From Druceiella hillmani (lineage: Eukaryota; Arthropoda; Insecta; Lepidoptera; Hepialidae), in contig JAYKKI010000159.1 in NCBI GenBank assembly GCA_039881145.1, positions 51,001-115,000 on the forward strand: 64,000 bases of DNA. The letters are read 5' to 3'. Position 1 is the stretch's first letter. Every line of letters starts with the position of its first letter. The notes beneath the pieces were generated by a model, which did not search any database, was not told the origin of the DNA, and worked only from the letters and a program-made list of their open reading frames with translations. Made by a program: the position numbers and the translations under genes. Below, one piece after another: positions 45,466-58,838 of this stretch.

Positions 45466-47593
45466 GAACCAGCAGGTAGTTGCTTCCATTTATTTTATTC
45501 TAAAAAGTTTCAGAGTTAATATTATACTATAGTAATTCACAATCACATTGATGTATTTTCAAGATTCCACATCAAAACGAAAACAATAATGTAATTTCAC
45601 TCGTAATAATTCTTATAATTCATGGATTTATTTTTCAACAGGTTAAAGTTAGGAGTACCAAAATTTTGTAGTTTCGGTTTTATTTACAGGCATGTAAATT
45701 CATTTAAGTAACTTGGTCTCAGTGAGTATAACTTAAATAATTAAAAAATCGCAGGTTTTGATAGTTTTCTATAGGTAAAGCTAAATTTTCGCTAATAAAA
45801 GACTTCGTTCACTTCGGCGTATAAATGTTAACATTTGCAAATGATAAAATTAATACATCAAAAGATACCGTATGATATGACAGCACAAGGGTTTATGCGC
45901 TTTAAATTAATTTATGTTCTTGCTCCATACAGTCGGGTTGTTCAATACCGTACCATTTCTTTTTTTGACAATTATTAACATACGTAGACAGTACGATGCT
46001 GAATTTTCTTTTTCTAGTGGATTTTAGTTTAGCAAATCACTCTTTAAAGAGACGCATTATGTTAAAAGGATTTTAAAAACATATTAAAATTTACATTTGT
46101 GTAGACACACGGGTTTACAAAAATATACGGAACGACTTACACGTGAGTCTGATCCATTGATTTTAAATAGCATGAAACAACAGGTACAAAGAAGAGCATG
46201 ATTATGCCGGCGGTTGCTTTTATTTGCTATAATAACTCTGAAAATTTAGGAGTATAATGGAAACAGTTTTAAGTTTCTGAAACTATGCCAATTTATGAAG
46301 GACATAATGAAAAACCGGATGGCTTCATAGCAGTTTTATTTTGCGAAGATCGTCCATTTAGTAATTATGTAAATCAGGGATACATTTTATGAATGTAACA
46401 GTAAGCAAAGAAGCGTTTTTTGCAAGATGTGTTAATAAGGGTCTTTCATTAACTCATCTCACAAAAGAAAAAGCGATCTGAATAGATTGAATGTTCGCGA
46501 TAATAATGATGTTTGTTCTTGAGTACTCGTTATTTTATATTTGAGTAATGCAAAAGGTATGTAGTAGTTCTGTAATCATATACATATACATACACAGCTC
46601 CACACATGCACGTACGCACGCACGTGCGCAAAGACGCGCGGTGGCCGCACGCACGCCCGCACACATGCACACATATATTTCTATATTTATTTAATTTAGT
46701 TTCACAACTATATGAAACTACGATATGTAAAAGGTATTATGTCTAATTTATTTCAATTATTAACCACGAACTAGGTTTCGTTATATAACAACTTCTTCAG
46801 GTGGGCAACTTGAAGAGATTGATCTATGAATTTCGAGTGGTAGTGCGTGATTTCAAATATTATTCAATATTTGTGATGATTGTCATACTAAATTGAACTA
46901 AACAAAATAAATCAATATTGAAGTATTTCGAATATATTTGAATATTTCAGCCGTAGTACAAAATGTCAATCATTTATTCAAGTCAACGATTTCAATGGAT
47001 CGCAGTCATTTTCGATTGTAGTCGGACACCATGCACCAACATGCAAAGGGACTCGATGAAACGTTACGATCCGTAGTCTAGTTAAAATACATGGACATCG
47101 ACGAATAAATATACCAGTTCGATTTGTTTTTTTTATAATCGTATTTCAAAAATAAATCGTTCAAACAATTTAATTTTAATACATATTAAAGTTTTATATA
47201 CTTTTATTTTAATTAAATTATAGTTGAGATGTAGTATTTATGTTTATTATTAGATTCATCTTACTTACATTTATATTATTTATATCATGATAGTATGTTT
47301 TTTGCCCAATAGTATGATAGTACCTGCTGTTGCAACATGGGTCAAATTATATCGCACTCTTGGTTGTTGACCTGTTATTTAATGAGCGATATCAATTTGT
47401 CTAAATAGTCACCTGAGTTGAGTTCAACAATATAGCGAGCTCAAAATATATAAAGTAAGAATAAATCGAATATTAAAAATGGACTTAACTGAGGCAGCAA
47501 TATGGATGCAGACAGAAATTTTAAAGATGTTTCTAATCAGCGTGCACACAAGACATAGTTTTAATATTTTATTACATACTAGCCGTGCATATC
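45466..47593. other. AT-rich interval with one alternating CG/CA tract
   Basis: 46585-46676 is an imperfect alternating purine-pyrimidine run (cacgtacgcacgcacgtgcg) with Z-DNA character. A short 34-codon frame near 46290 (MPIYEGHNEKPDGFIAVLFC) looks protein-like but has no other support. Confidence 0.35.
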
Positions 47594-47641
<48 letters not shown>

Positions 47642-47652
47642 CTGTATGTGTG

Positions 47653-47686
<34 letters not shown>
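47594..47686. repeat. compound TA/TG microsatellite
   Basis: TA run, then TGTGTG and TCTGTATG, then TA again. Confidence 0.95.
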
Positions 47687-50600
47687 CGTATTTTTGCTTT
47701 CCGGATATTTGATGATGATGTTAATATTCTCCGCTCGATTACAGTATCTATTTATTTAATACTTAATAAATATTTTCAATTTAATAAAATATTTAGATTT
47801 ACGTACTAATAACTGAAGTATCTTTATTATATTTAATATACTAAAGCGCTCTTTTGGATTCATTAAAGAGAAGAAAGTATGAAAATCTAGATATAGAGAA
47901 AGTAGCGTAAATTTCCCTTTCCGGAGAGCGGGCAGAGTGTCTCCTTTATTTAATTTCGGTGAAGAACTACGCTTGGAAACTATGTGAAAGATTTCGATTT
48001 CTTGGTATTTGATACAATCAAGAAATAAAATTGATAACACAGTCAGAATGGATGATTTGAAAAAAAAGTGAGGCCTTAATCAAGAAAAGCGGACGCATAT
48101 CAGGGCTATCTGAATACATGTCAGTTTGAGTTACTGTAGTGTGAGTTCTACTTGTAAGCATTCAACTCTGTCAGTGAGGTACAGGTGGATACCGTGGCTG
48201 AGGTTAGTGTCGCTATTTTCAAAACATGAATATTTTTAAAAAACCACTCAAAGTCATGAACCGCTAATAAGTGTCTTTTTCTTACGAAAAAATATTTCGT
48301 CGCAAAACATTGTTTAAGAAACGTTCCCTGGTTTTTAGCATTATTTGAACATTTCTCTATATTTGTCTCCACCGAGGCTTATCTCCTAAAATATTGAAAG
48401 AGCAGATAAATTGGACGAATCCAATAAATGTTTTTAAATTTATTTTTATCAGAACTTTGCAGAAAATCTCTCATATACGGGCAGTACTCATGCTACCCGG
48501 ATTCTGTACAGACTTAAGCTCTTACAAATATTTAAGGGTTACACTGTCTTTCTTAATGTATTGTATTTGCAGTAATTAGTTTTTCACAGCGTAAGTATAT
48601 TACTTTCTATATCTTTAATACCTTAAAATTATCGTAATCGTTTTCCTACATCCCTTACGCAAGTTTCTAAACCATACTTTGTTATTACTTTTGGGTCGAG
48701 TAGTTTCAAAATATTGAAATATTAAAATTCTTTGGGACATGATGATGGAGTTGTTTTATTCTGTAACGATTATAATGTAATCTCTGGAGCAAAGTTACGG
48801 ACCGTGTTTTATTTATAAAACATGCTAAGAATCATTAGGATCTTCGTGCAATTTGCAGAAACAAGTACTACAAATGTGAAGCATTTCTTTTTTTTTTTTG
48901 GTTAACATTCTCAGCACCCATTCCGCAGAAACTTCTCATATGCAAATACTCGTTCAACATAGATTGAACATTTCTGTATGAAACACTAGTCTTCTGAACT
49001 AAACGACACACAGTAACTCTTTTATTGTATTATACATTTTTTTATTTTCTCCACATTCTGTTTTGTGATGGATTTTTCTCTCTATATAAACTTTCTCTCT
49101 GTATAATTTAGTTATCAATTATTATTAATTGACCTGTTTTATCAATTTTAGTGTACGTATGCCTAAATTTTTACATCGGCCTATATTTTAATACTCGGTG
49201 TTAAAACTTTCTACGTAAATGAGTATAAAATAAATTGTATAGTAAAAATCAATAATTCTTATGGAACTATCTTTGCATAAAAATATTACTTTAATGTGTC
49301 ATAAGCGGTAAAAACAATATATCTTAACTAAATTTAACAAATCACAAAAGACGATGAAAAAGTGGTTTCTATTTTAAAATATTAAAAGCAACGTGACTAA
49401 ATAGATGTCTCATTAAAATGATACGATGCAGTTTTAATAGAAGACCCTAATCAAAATTTATAAATGGTAACTCTTTGAATGGCATAGGGTTAAGAAAAAA
49501 TTGCTACGTATTTGCCATGCCAACCTTACATTTCACCTACGTGACGAATTACTGCGAGAGAGTTATATTGGAAACAGCCTGAACAAAGGATTGGGACTAT
49601 AATGGCATTTATGTTTAGTTGTATGTTTCGCGGCTTTCTATAATTTGGACGGTTGCGGTTTTAGATTAGTGAACCGTAAATAGAATACTATATTTAGTAG
49701 AAATTGCATCCCTAAAAATTATTAAAAGTAAATGTGTGGTCCTATATTTGAACAGAGGTTTTAAAATATTTGGAAAGGTAGATATAGCAAAATGTTAAGA
49801 CAGAATAGGTTAATAGAAATAGTTGACAATTATGATCGACCGATATTAAATGCAACTTCTCGGAACCGCCAGTTAACTCTTTTTAGATTTGGCAGCGGTT
49901 AGCTCCCTACATTATTTTATTTGATGTTAAATAATTAAAGTGAGCTCATACGTATTACGTATTTATTTTAATAAATGCATATGCCTAAACACAATCTTTT
50001 GCACTATACAGTCCAAATTCTGTTCAGTAATTTTTAGAAATTTACATGCGAGTTCAACTTTATTAATCTGAAAATAGTATACAGTATATTGTCGATTTGT
50101 ATTGTTTTAGTTGACACTTGTAATTAAGTTGGTAAATACACAAGACGTATTATTATCACAATATTTTCCCATTACTTGTAAATCAAATTGCATGAAAAGT
50201 GACATTATCCTAATTTAAAAGTAGGTGGGACAAAAGTGGTTTGAAAACGGAATGAGATTTATTTCTTTTATTTATATCAATTAAAAATTTGTCTGTCATG
50301 GATTTAATTTTGTCAATACTTATTTATGTTTCTAAATTATCCTAATCAAAGAAGAGCTATTTGCTTTCGAGGTTATCATTTAGAATTTTTAATTTAACTT
50401 AAACCTGTTTTAGTTTATAAGTATACAATAAAATAATATTAAAAAATGAGTTTTAAACAACGAGTGCCTCTTTTATTAATACTCACAATTAAAATCACAT
50501 CAACTAGATTTTACAATAAATTAATTTATAGTTTATCAATAATAACATCATTAGGGACGATATTATATATATTAAATAGCATGCAGGTACAAAAAAAACC

Positions 50601-51039
50601 ACCGCAAAATGTCATAAGTTATTTCTTATAATAAAAAAAGTTGACGCGGAAAATATGGGAGGAAAGCGTTATTACCGTCGCGTCACTCAGTAAACTTACA
50701 CGGGAAAAGCTTTTGTGTCATATTTATAAACATTTTTATAGCAATATCATGTTGAAAATAAAGCTTGAATCGTGAAAGGGTGGCATTTCTACGCTGCGAA
50801 TTGAAGTTATTTCTTTATGAAATTGATGGGAACCTTATTATAAGATATGTATTTATAATATATGTATTTTTTACATTTTTAGATGATTTTAATAAATGAG
50901 GAAACTGCTTTGGAATTTCATACGGGAGTATTTTCCGATCATAAACAGTATTTTCTCCATAATAATGTTTAAATTCAATATTTTTAATAAAATTAAGAAC
51001 TAGTTCCCATCTACTGCTCATCAAAACTGTTACGCTGGG
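47687..51039. other. AT-rich interval, nothing recognised
   Basis: Short frames (47756-48040, 48148-48372 on minus) lack motifs. A 61-codon hydrophobic plus frame at 50446 has a good start context (aaaaATGAG) but no other support. A GC-richer spot lies at 50645-50705. Confidence 0.3.
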
Positions 51040-51200
51040 TAGGCCGCTTGGCTATCGCAGCGAGTAGCTTCTTGCACTAGTGGCGCAATGCCCTTCACTA
51101 CATGATGATAAATATCACACTTCCGCTCTACGAGCGGTCGGGAATCGAAATCGGGATCCCGCAGTGCGCCACGTCATCAACGACTATGATTAACCAGACA
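51040..51200 (-). mobile_element. tRNA-derived SINE, diverged
   Basis: On the minus strand 'gtggcgcactgcgggatccc' precedes 'gatttcgattcccgaccgct' and 'cgtagagcgg', the same layout (ggcgcaccgcg, B box ttcgattcccg, cgctcgtcgag) as the copy at 14455-14640. The T-arm is about 51137-51156. Further along on minus an A-box-like 'tagccaagcggcc' follows near 51050-51062, downstream of the B box, so it is not this unit's own head. Confidence 0.6.
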
Positions 51201-52795
51201 CACCAAGTTCTGTATTTTTTATTTTCACGATACAATTACAGAAATAAATTTTACTTCACGTCAAACGATGTTGAGACCAAAGAATTAAAGCCTTCAATCG
51301 AGATTATCTCAAAAAAGTTAAGCTACTTTGGACACGACATAAACTTTTATCAAAATTATGCGCGGTTGATTAATGATAGATATTGTTAATGGTCATTTGA
51401 CAAAGATTTAAGTAATATTTCATAGACCCTGTCCATAGAATAAGCGTATAAAAATGCCTAAAATAAAACATGTGCTATGCACATAACTCAACGTCAGTTT
51501 AAGTCAGTTGGTTACGGCAGCCAAAGCGAGTGGTCGTGTACCAATAAGGAATTTTGTCAAGGAAAACAATTCATAAGAGCTGATACGATACGAGTATAAT
51601 GCTCATTTCAGAAGTGCAAATATTAAAAACTAAATTCACCCCACATTTTTCTGATAACGTTAACCAAAGACAAAATTATTATAAATGGGCGTGGCTCTCT
51701 TAGAGTTGTACATTCATGAAATTTTCCATTTGATTTTTTTGCCGCGAATGAATAGTTTAAAATACATTGCCAATAGAAATTAATTTATTTTTATTCGTCA
51801 TTCCCTGACTTTTAAAAATTTCTTTTCAATGCAACTAAAGATCGAAAATTACTGCATTATGTTAAATTGTAAGCAAAAGTATGAAAGAAAAACCTTTTTT
51901 TTTAAGGAAAAAGGCTTCAGAGTACATTTAAATGATTAAATACTTGCAAAGGCTGGTCACCTTATTAGGACGAAAAAGTAAGTCTAAAATATAGTTTTGT
52001 GAATATGTTAACAATTAGATCAAGTTTTAAACCCAAAAAAATAAACGTCATGTGTTACGTACATTTGTAATGTAATACCTGGCAAAATTCTGTACGAAAC
52101 GCTATCTCTCTTACAGGTACTGCATTTAACCATTTTTAAGGATAATTATTGAATGAATAATTTATGTAAATGACGAAATTAATATTAAAATATCAACTTC
52201 AACGAAGTTGACAATTCATATTATCAATATGGCGTTCTGGCCACATGGAAAATTAGAGGTGATGACAGTTTCGAATGACGAATACGTACGAAGCGAAAGC
52301 GATCTCGTTCGAACTATTACAAGTAACAACAAGAAGAAACAAATAAACTTATGTCTCTCATTTTGCTTTTGGCTAGATATTGTCCATTAGTTAGGTGTCA
52401 CTGAGGTTTTTGCACGGTTTCGCATGATTATCAAAACGTCACGTTTACGATTAATGATTCGAGTGTTAGCCTCGTCACGTCCATCAGTTAGAGTTATTTT
52501 ACAAAATGGTGATAAATTATCACGAAGGGTTGTGAGAAAGTTTTGTAGTGAAATTTTTTACTGAACACGTCTTAAAACTACTGGTATTCACAAAATTCAG
52601 CTTTTGTATTCGATTTAAGAGTCTTCTTCAGAGTTTCATTTAAACTTAATTCATTTGTGTAACCTAAATTTAATGCTTTTTCTTCTTAAAATTCAATGAA
52701 TTTTTAATTCAGAAACTTTTCTGGAATTAAAGTTATTCTTTTTATGTGATTCGACCATGACCAAAGAATGATTAATTGTAACGCTAACATTTACG
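51201..52795. other. AT-rich interval with a GC-richer patch
   Basis: 52210-52520 is GC-richer. From an internal ATG at 52229 it holds a frame reading MAFWPHGKLEVMTVSNDEYV and RSESDLVRTITSNNKK. Protein-like start, AT-rich end; no splice support. Candidate exon or conserved element. Confidence 0.3.
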
Positions 52796-52957
<162 letters not shown>

Positions 52958-52986
52958 AGGCTAGTCGGTTGATTAAATGGCAAATC

Positions 52987-53032
52987 TAAAACCATCGCTA
53001 AAGTACCAAAGTTTACTTTAGCGATGGTTTTA
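52987..53032. repeat. perfect 19-bp hairpin with an 8-nt loop
   Basis: taaaaccatcgctaaagta (52987-53005) pairs exactly with 53014-53032 over the loop ccaaagtt. The stem is not a simple repeat and sits about 30 bp after a long TA tract. It could be a foldback remnant or an RNA hairpin. Confidence 0.85.
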
Positions 53033-53836
53033 TAATTCAATTATTGAAGTGAAACTTCTTACGAAATACCACACCCTGAAAAAAATATACTGTGGTAAAC
53101 TGGCGAGAGAAACATGAGTGAGTGTCCCGGTATACCGTCGATGTGGCAGTTGGGTGTATCTGTGCGTCTTAGGTCGTTTCTCCTCCTGTATCTATCATCT
53201 TTGTTTATCATGCGTTCTCAATCATTATCAACGCTACGCAAAATATATGTCCCGTGTGCGATTTGACGTTTTGTACTTCTTAAATTATTATATTATAATT
53301 GAAAATGAAGAAATGATTTCCCCCGATTCTCGTTCTTTTATTTCTCGTATTGTGTCACTATGTACCAAAGTTTATTTTTTTTGTACGATGTAAAAACAAA
53401 ATTTGTTTAAGTCTTGAATTAAAAACAAGTAAATTGTATTAAGAAAGGCATGCTTGTTAAGATATAACCACTTTTAATAGTGAATTCCATAATAACTATA
53501 GCGTACCCGTAATTGAAAAAAATTCTGTGTAGTTTTATATTATTCTTAAAATAACTTTAAAGTATTATTTACATCGAAATATTAAATGGGATGTAAATTT
53601 TTTTAAAAACTTTTTTCCTGAAGTTTCTTGGAAACTACTATTAATAGACAATCTAAGTGCATCGTGTGGTATTACGAGTTCGGTTCTGCATCGCTCATGG
53701 AGAGGCTGGAATTATGTTTGTAATCGCTTAGCTAAAATGCCACTAGCTACGCACGAGATTTTGATGGGGGTAATAGTCTTAATTACCTAGCATGATGATA
53801 AAGAGCATCACCTCCATTGATACGCGCAGTGGAAAT
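53033..53836. other. mixed interval, no gene defended
   Basis: 53110-53280 is GC-richer. It carries a plus frame from ATG 53115 (MSECPGIPSMWQLGVSVRLR) and a frame from 53118 (MSVPVYRRCGSWVYLC). The ATG is followed at once by gtgagt, so it might instead be a splice donor. A second GC-richer spot lies at 53660-53720. Confidence 0.3.
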
Positions 53837-53875
53837 GGCCTATGTTCAGTATTACCTGGAGACTGAACATAGGCC
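53837..53875. mobile_element. palindrome made of two opposed LINE-tail-like motifs
   Basis: ggcctatgttcagt (53837-53850) pairs exactly with actgaacataggcc (53862-53875) over 11 nt. The text 'ggcctatgttcag' is one I recall from 3' ends of common insect non-LTR elements (ggcctatgttcagcagtgga). Two tails in opposite orientation would produce this palindrome. Confidence 0.5.
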
Positions 53876-54581
53876 TCTTGTTGGTGTCCAAAGGATCTTA
53901 AGTCATAATGCGAATGTTTCTTCTTTGAATTGGGATGAATTTAATATGTGTAATATGTTTAATTACAATAATTGTGTAAATATTGTCGCTAACAATAATC
54001 ATTATTTTCCAAATATTAGTAATGTAAACACAAAATAAATTCCAATTTTTATTCCATTTTCGGATTCGGTAAATATATGAGAAAAATAGGATACATTTTT
54101 AAATAAAAATGCACTTAAAAATTTTGTTTTTACTTTTAATAATATGATGTTGCTTAAATAAACTTTTTATCTAAATCTTTCTCTAATATTTTTCCTCTTT
54201 GACATGAAAGTTATTTTTCCTGTAAATTTTCATAAAATGTTGAATGTTCTCATTGTTTATCCGTCATGGCTCTACCTATTTTCACATGCATCTTACGAAT
54301 CTAAAATATATACTCTTGAAATTACGCCCACGTAATGTCGACTCTATGTATTTTGCTATTTATACCGAAAAGCTCATCTTGTCATTAAACGAACTTCCAT
54401 ATCAACAAACCGTTAAGGTTATTATATTCCTTTTAATGATACAAATTCCGGTTAACAATTACCGGATGCTGAAATTAATACTCAAAGTGTATTTCCGCAC
54501 TAACTTCGACGAAATAACTTGACGGAAATCAATTGCGGTTTTTATTTCTGCTTTAATTACGCTGCAAAAAGGTTGAAGATT

Positions 54582-54582
<1 letters not shown>
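53876..54582. other. AT-rich interval with a balanced patch
   Basis: 54240-54560 has even base composition and a 92-codon plus frame (54244-54522) without motifs. Candidate conserved element. Confidence 0.25.

Positions 54583-54666
<84 letters not shown>
54583..54666. repeat. (TA)n microsatellite
   Basis: Long TA run with one TTACATA interruption. Confidence 0.95.
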
Positions 54667-54669
<3 letters not shown>

Positions 54670-56715
54670 TAAATTCGACAATTTTTTCCAAAAATACAGA
54701 TGAAATTTATCTCAACAAATAGTATGAAAGGGAATCAAAGCTATTGCTAGAAAAAGAGAGGGTAGTAACGAATCGATTGAATTATTTTCAAGCTTACTGA
54801 CTCATTTATGTTGTCAACTAATGATGCAAATTTTGTTTTGTAGAAAATTGAAGGAAATTTTGAAAACCTGTATATTCTACAGAATTAACGGTTGATTAAA
54901 ATCGTAAGAAATAAGTAAATATTTATTAAAATTTAACTGTGGATGAAAGATAATAATAGTAGTAATAATTAAACACTAACCAAAAGAAGGAAGGCCTGAT
55001 ATATCTTTTATAAGAATGAGCATATCAACTGTTCGATAATTTATCTAATCTGATATGTCTAACTGAAATGTTTTGAAAGCTTTTAAGGTATCATGCAATT
55101 ATTATTTGAATTACCTAAACAATCAAAAGGATTTCTTACATTTCAATACCATATTGAATTTATTACTAACTATGCAACACAAAAATTATATAACGTTTTA
55201 AGCATCAGTGTAATGTGAACACTGTTTAAATAGTTATTTACATTATTAGGCGATAATTAAAATATAAATGAAAAAATATTTTCTATATTATTTCTGGCTC
55301 ATATTTCGTAGAAATATTTTCTATTTCAATCGTACTCTTTAAATGCTGTTATACTTTTAAGCGCAGTGCTAGTGATAACATGGTGAAATAATTTTTCATT
55401 CGCTTAGCGTAGCTTAAATTTACGCACGATAGAAGCGTGACTTTGAACATTGACGTTATTTTATTAAGTAGAGCTATTTCTATTGCTTTCGCGGGTCAGT
55501 GATGTCACGATAAACACATATCGTTTAAAAATCTTTTCAGAAGACGATTTTGTTGCATTGCAGTAAATTGTTAATTATAAGATCGGTAGCGTCACTATAA
55601 GTGGTTTATTGAGGCCTTTTATGAGGATGATACAAGTTTTATATTTAATCAAGTATACATATGGGCTGCTCTTTTAAGTAATATTAACGGCCTTGGGACA
55701 ATGAAGAAATTAAATGATCTAGCAAGACAGATAAAAGTTATATAATTGTTGTTGAAAATTTTTACCAGTGATTAATATTAGGTCAAATTGGGAAATTAAT
55801 ATTTTACGATTAAATCTGTCAGTTACGTTTAAAAAAATTAGAGAATATATTCCAGATGGTTTATTAAAAAAAATTGTGACAAAATATTAACGAAATCTTA
55901 TTCCTCTGCTACTCCAATCAGGTGTTTGTGCAAGTGAATGTTGTATGAATAATAAGGCGCTGTGTACAACAGTAAGCTATATCGATACATACGTTCAGGA
56001 GTCAAATATAAACTATGTTATTTATACAATTATACTCACCATTACCTCACACTTATTTTAGAGTTCATATTCCAAAAAGAAAAATGTAATCCTTGTAAGA
56101 TCATTTACCTGTTAGTCCATCTGATCGTCTACTACTGCTGTTTTTTTAATAGAAAATTGATACTGATATATTAATTGCCAATATTGTATGAGGTATTGAT
56201 TCAAAGAAAAAGTTGTATGGATTCTAAGGACATATTTTTAGGAAGTTTAGTCTTCTCGGTACTTCCATGTTGTTTTACAAATGCAATGTGAATGAATTTC
56301 GGAAGATATTAAATTCACATTTCTTGTCATTGAGCGAACCGATTGCAATGAAATAAAAACGAAATATTACTTTTAGTTTACGTATATGTTTTTTGTATAA
56401 AGTTCAATCGGATTTCCATCCAAAGTTTTAATGCAATGCACACAAACACACAAAAGAGGTAACAATTCCAAAAATATATTCTCTTGTTTAGCCTCCAAAC
56501 TGTAAATTTCGCTTGTCTGTACACTGTATAGATAACTATATAATTTACAGTTTTGTTACATGTGCAGATTTGAAGTGTTTACACGATATTAAGGACGATA
56601 TTTTTAACGTAACAATGAGGTATATAATTTGTCTTCTTTTTAAGATCTACAAATTTTAACATGAAAATCGGGATATTAAATGATGCTGAGTTTTTTAAAG
56701 TCATTTCAAAAATAC
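54667..56715. other. AT-rich interval with one GC-richer patch
   Basis: 55360-55620 is less AT-rich (cgcttagcgtagct, tttcgcgggtcagtgatgtc). Nothing identified. Confidence 0.3.
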
Positions 56716-56720
56716 ACGTA

Positions 56721-56772
<52 letters not shown>

Positions 56773-56882
56773 CATACGCGCACGCGCTCTCAAACGCATA
56801 TGCGTACGCACGAACGCGCACACCCGCTTACACGCGACAAGTGCACACGCGCACACATACACGTGCGAATATATACACATAT
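56716..56882. repeat. TA microsatellite followed by a CG/CA alternating tract
   Basis: TA run to about 56768, then alternating purine-pyrimidine text rich in ACGCGCAC units to about 56870. Z-DNA-prone. Confidence 0.9.
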
Positions 56883-56917
56883 AAGTTTTTCTGATGCCTT
56901 TTACAGAATTCTATATA

Positions 56918-57290
56918 TTAGGTTGCCTGATAAGTAACAAGCGTTTTAATATAAGCATCTAAAATTTTTCATAACATTATACAGTCGAATACATGACAAA
57001 AGCGCGTCACGTTTTTCAACTTAATTTAAAGTTTGACTATTTGTAAAACAACTTTGAAACATATGGACGATGTAAAAATCAATGTGCGACACTGCCTGCT
57101 TTACGAACTTTATTTTGGTCTTTCTACAGCAGAAACCACATGCTGCTAATATTACTGTGGGCACCATCTTTTGGATCCAACTACAGAAAACTACATATCA
57201 CATGTTAGTGTTTAAAGAATGGTAAGGAACATCCAGGATGCAGTAGGCCGTACATAGCCGAAGAAATTTGGTTTAACATTCGAGATTCTT
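56918..57290 (+). mobile_element. mariner element 5' end with terminal repeat and N-terminal transposase
   Basis: The text ttaggttgcctgataagtaa (from 56918) matches the start of mariner terminal repeats (ttaggttg...aagtaa...gcg), just after a TA, the mariner target. The ATG lies at 57063, 145 bp inside. The protein begins MDDVKINVRHCLLYELYFGL, then STAETTCC, matching RHCLLYEFKLGKSAAEA, the first helix-turn-helix of mariner/SETMAR transposases. A stop and a frameshift follow at once. The DDE domain and the 3' terminal repeat are not found downstream, so the copy is truncated. Confidence 0.75.
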
Positions 57291-57845
57291 TTACGGAGCC
57301 ATGTCTGTCAACAAGCTGCAAATTAAATACTATGTATGAATCGTCGTACATTAACTGAATATTAGTCAATACTAGCGATCAACACGCTGTAAAGCAACTC
57401 AATATTGGTCAACATTAATGGTTAAAGCGCGGCATATCAATTTACATATATTGGTCAACATGCTTCAGATTAATTATTGTGTATCGTCATGGCTTATGCA
57501 GATTTATGCAATGTTAATTTACTGTCTACGTAGTAAAAACAATATTGGATCGATATTAATAAGGAATAATTAACTTACTTATTTTTTTAGGTCATTTCTA
57601 ATTAAAATCATCAATCATAATAATAGTAAAAAACTTTTTTGTATTTAGATTTACCATTTTGTTATTTAAAATATTTCTACATAAATTTTCTTATGTTTTT
57701 ACTTCGATATTCCAGGTATAGAGATAGTGTTTACCTTTTAAAATACTTCACGTACAATTTGCTATGGGAGACATATTATATGAGAAATGTTAAATAGTTA
57801 TCTTGGGATATGTAAATACTCCCAAACCCTTTATGGATTCCGTAA
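57291..57845. other. interval after the mariner end, repeated phrases only
   Basis: The phrase 'atattggtcaaca' recurs at about 57402 and 57448, with a variant 'atattagtcaatac' near 57359. Otherwise AT-rich. Confidence 0.35.
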
Positions 57846-58540
57846 CTGAATGGCAAAAACGGAACCCTTAAAATTTAACTTTGTCGGTCTGTCTATCTGT
57901 TCATATGTCACAGTCATTTCACTCGGGGTTTAATGGCACTATATAGACGAAATTAGTATGGTAGGTGTCTTCTATCGAATGTTTAAAATTAAATAGTGGA
58001 ATTATGAAAAAATAGTAATAGGGGTGGCATTCCATACATGTAACTAAGGAATGAAAAAAAATCTAGTACACAATCAAGTATACAGGACAGTTTTACGATG
58101 AAATAGTGGGATTATGAAAAAATAGTAATATGGGTGGCACTCCATACATGTAACTGAAGGATGACAAAAATCCAGTAAATAGTACAGACGTGTTGGGTTT
58201 TGTTTGACAGGTAATAAATATGATACAGAACTTCCAAAGTAACTTCTTTAAGTCGATAATTGATGAGATATGGACTTTTAAAGTCTTTAACTGTGTATCT
58301 TCTACTCGCTACTAATGTGCAAACTTTGGTAGAGAGTAGAATCATTTCAACAATTAATTAAATTTCAACGAATATTAATTTGAATAAGATATATTATGTA
58401 GTTTTTGAGATACTTTTGGTTCCCACCACATCCATAACTTTATTTTTCCCAGTGTCTTTGAGAAATACAAACTTATAAGTTTAATATTATTGCTGCGGAA
58501 ACCTTCGTGTCTGAGTTCGACTTGCACTTGGTCGGTTTTT
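57846..58540 (+). mobile_element. lepidopteran-type retroposon, about 690 bp, with internal duplication
   Basis: The start carries 'aaaaacggaacccttaaaat' and 'gtcggtctgtctatctgttc'. The end carries 'ctgcggaaaccttcgtgtct', 'gagttcgacttgcacttggt' and 'cggttttt'. Both termini match a repeat I recall as very common in Lepidoptera, in the same orientation. Within it a segment is duplicated with period 110 bp: 57991-58068 and 58101-58177, starting aaatagtgg and ending ccagta or ctagta. No open frame of note. Confidence 0.6.
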
Positions 58541-58709
58541 CAAATCTAACTAATGGACTCAAGAAAACGATATATATTATTGCCCTCACATAGTTTCAAT
58601 TACAAGAAACTTTTCTAGCAATAAACTCAACTTATGCAAAAACTGTCTATAAATAAACATTCACGTAATATGTTCCGAGTGTTAAAAAATATTTGTTTGT
58701 TCTATAAGG

Positions 58710-58838
<129 letters not shown>

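Noticed and set aside
50446..50631. 61-codon hydrophobic open frame with a good start context
   Set aside because: Composition is what AT-rich DNA gives by chance (Ile/Leu/Lys/Asn); no homology or splice evidence.
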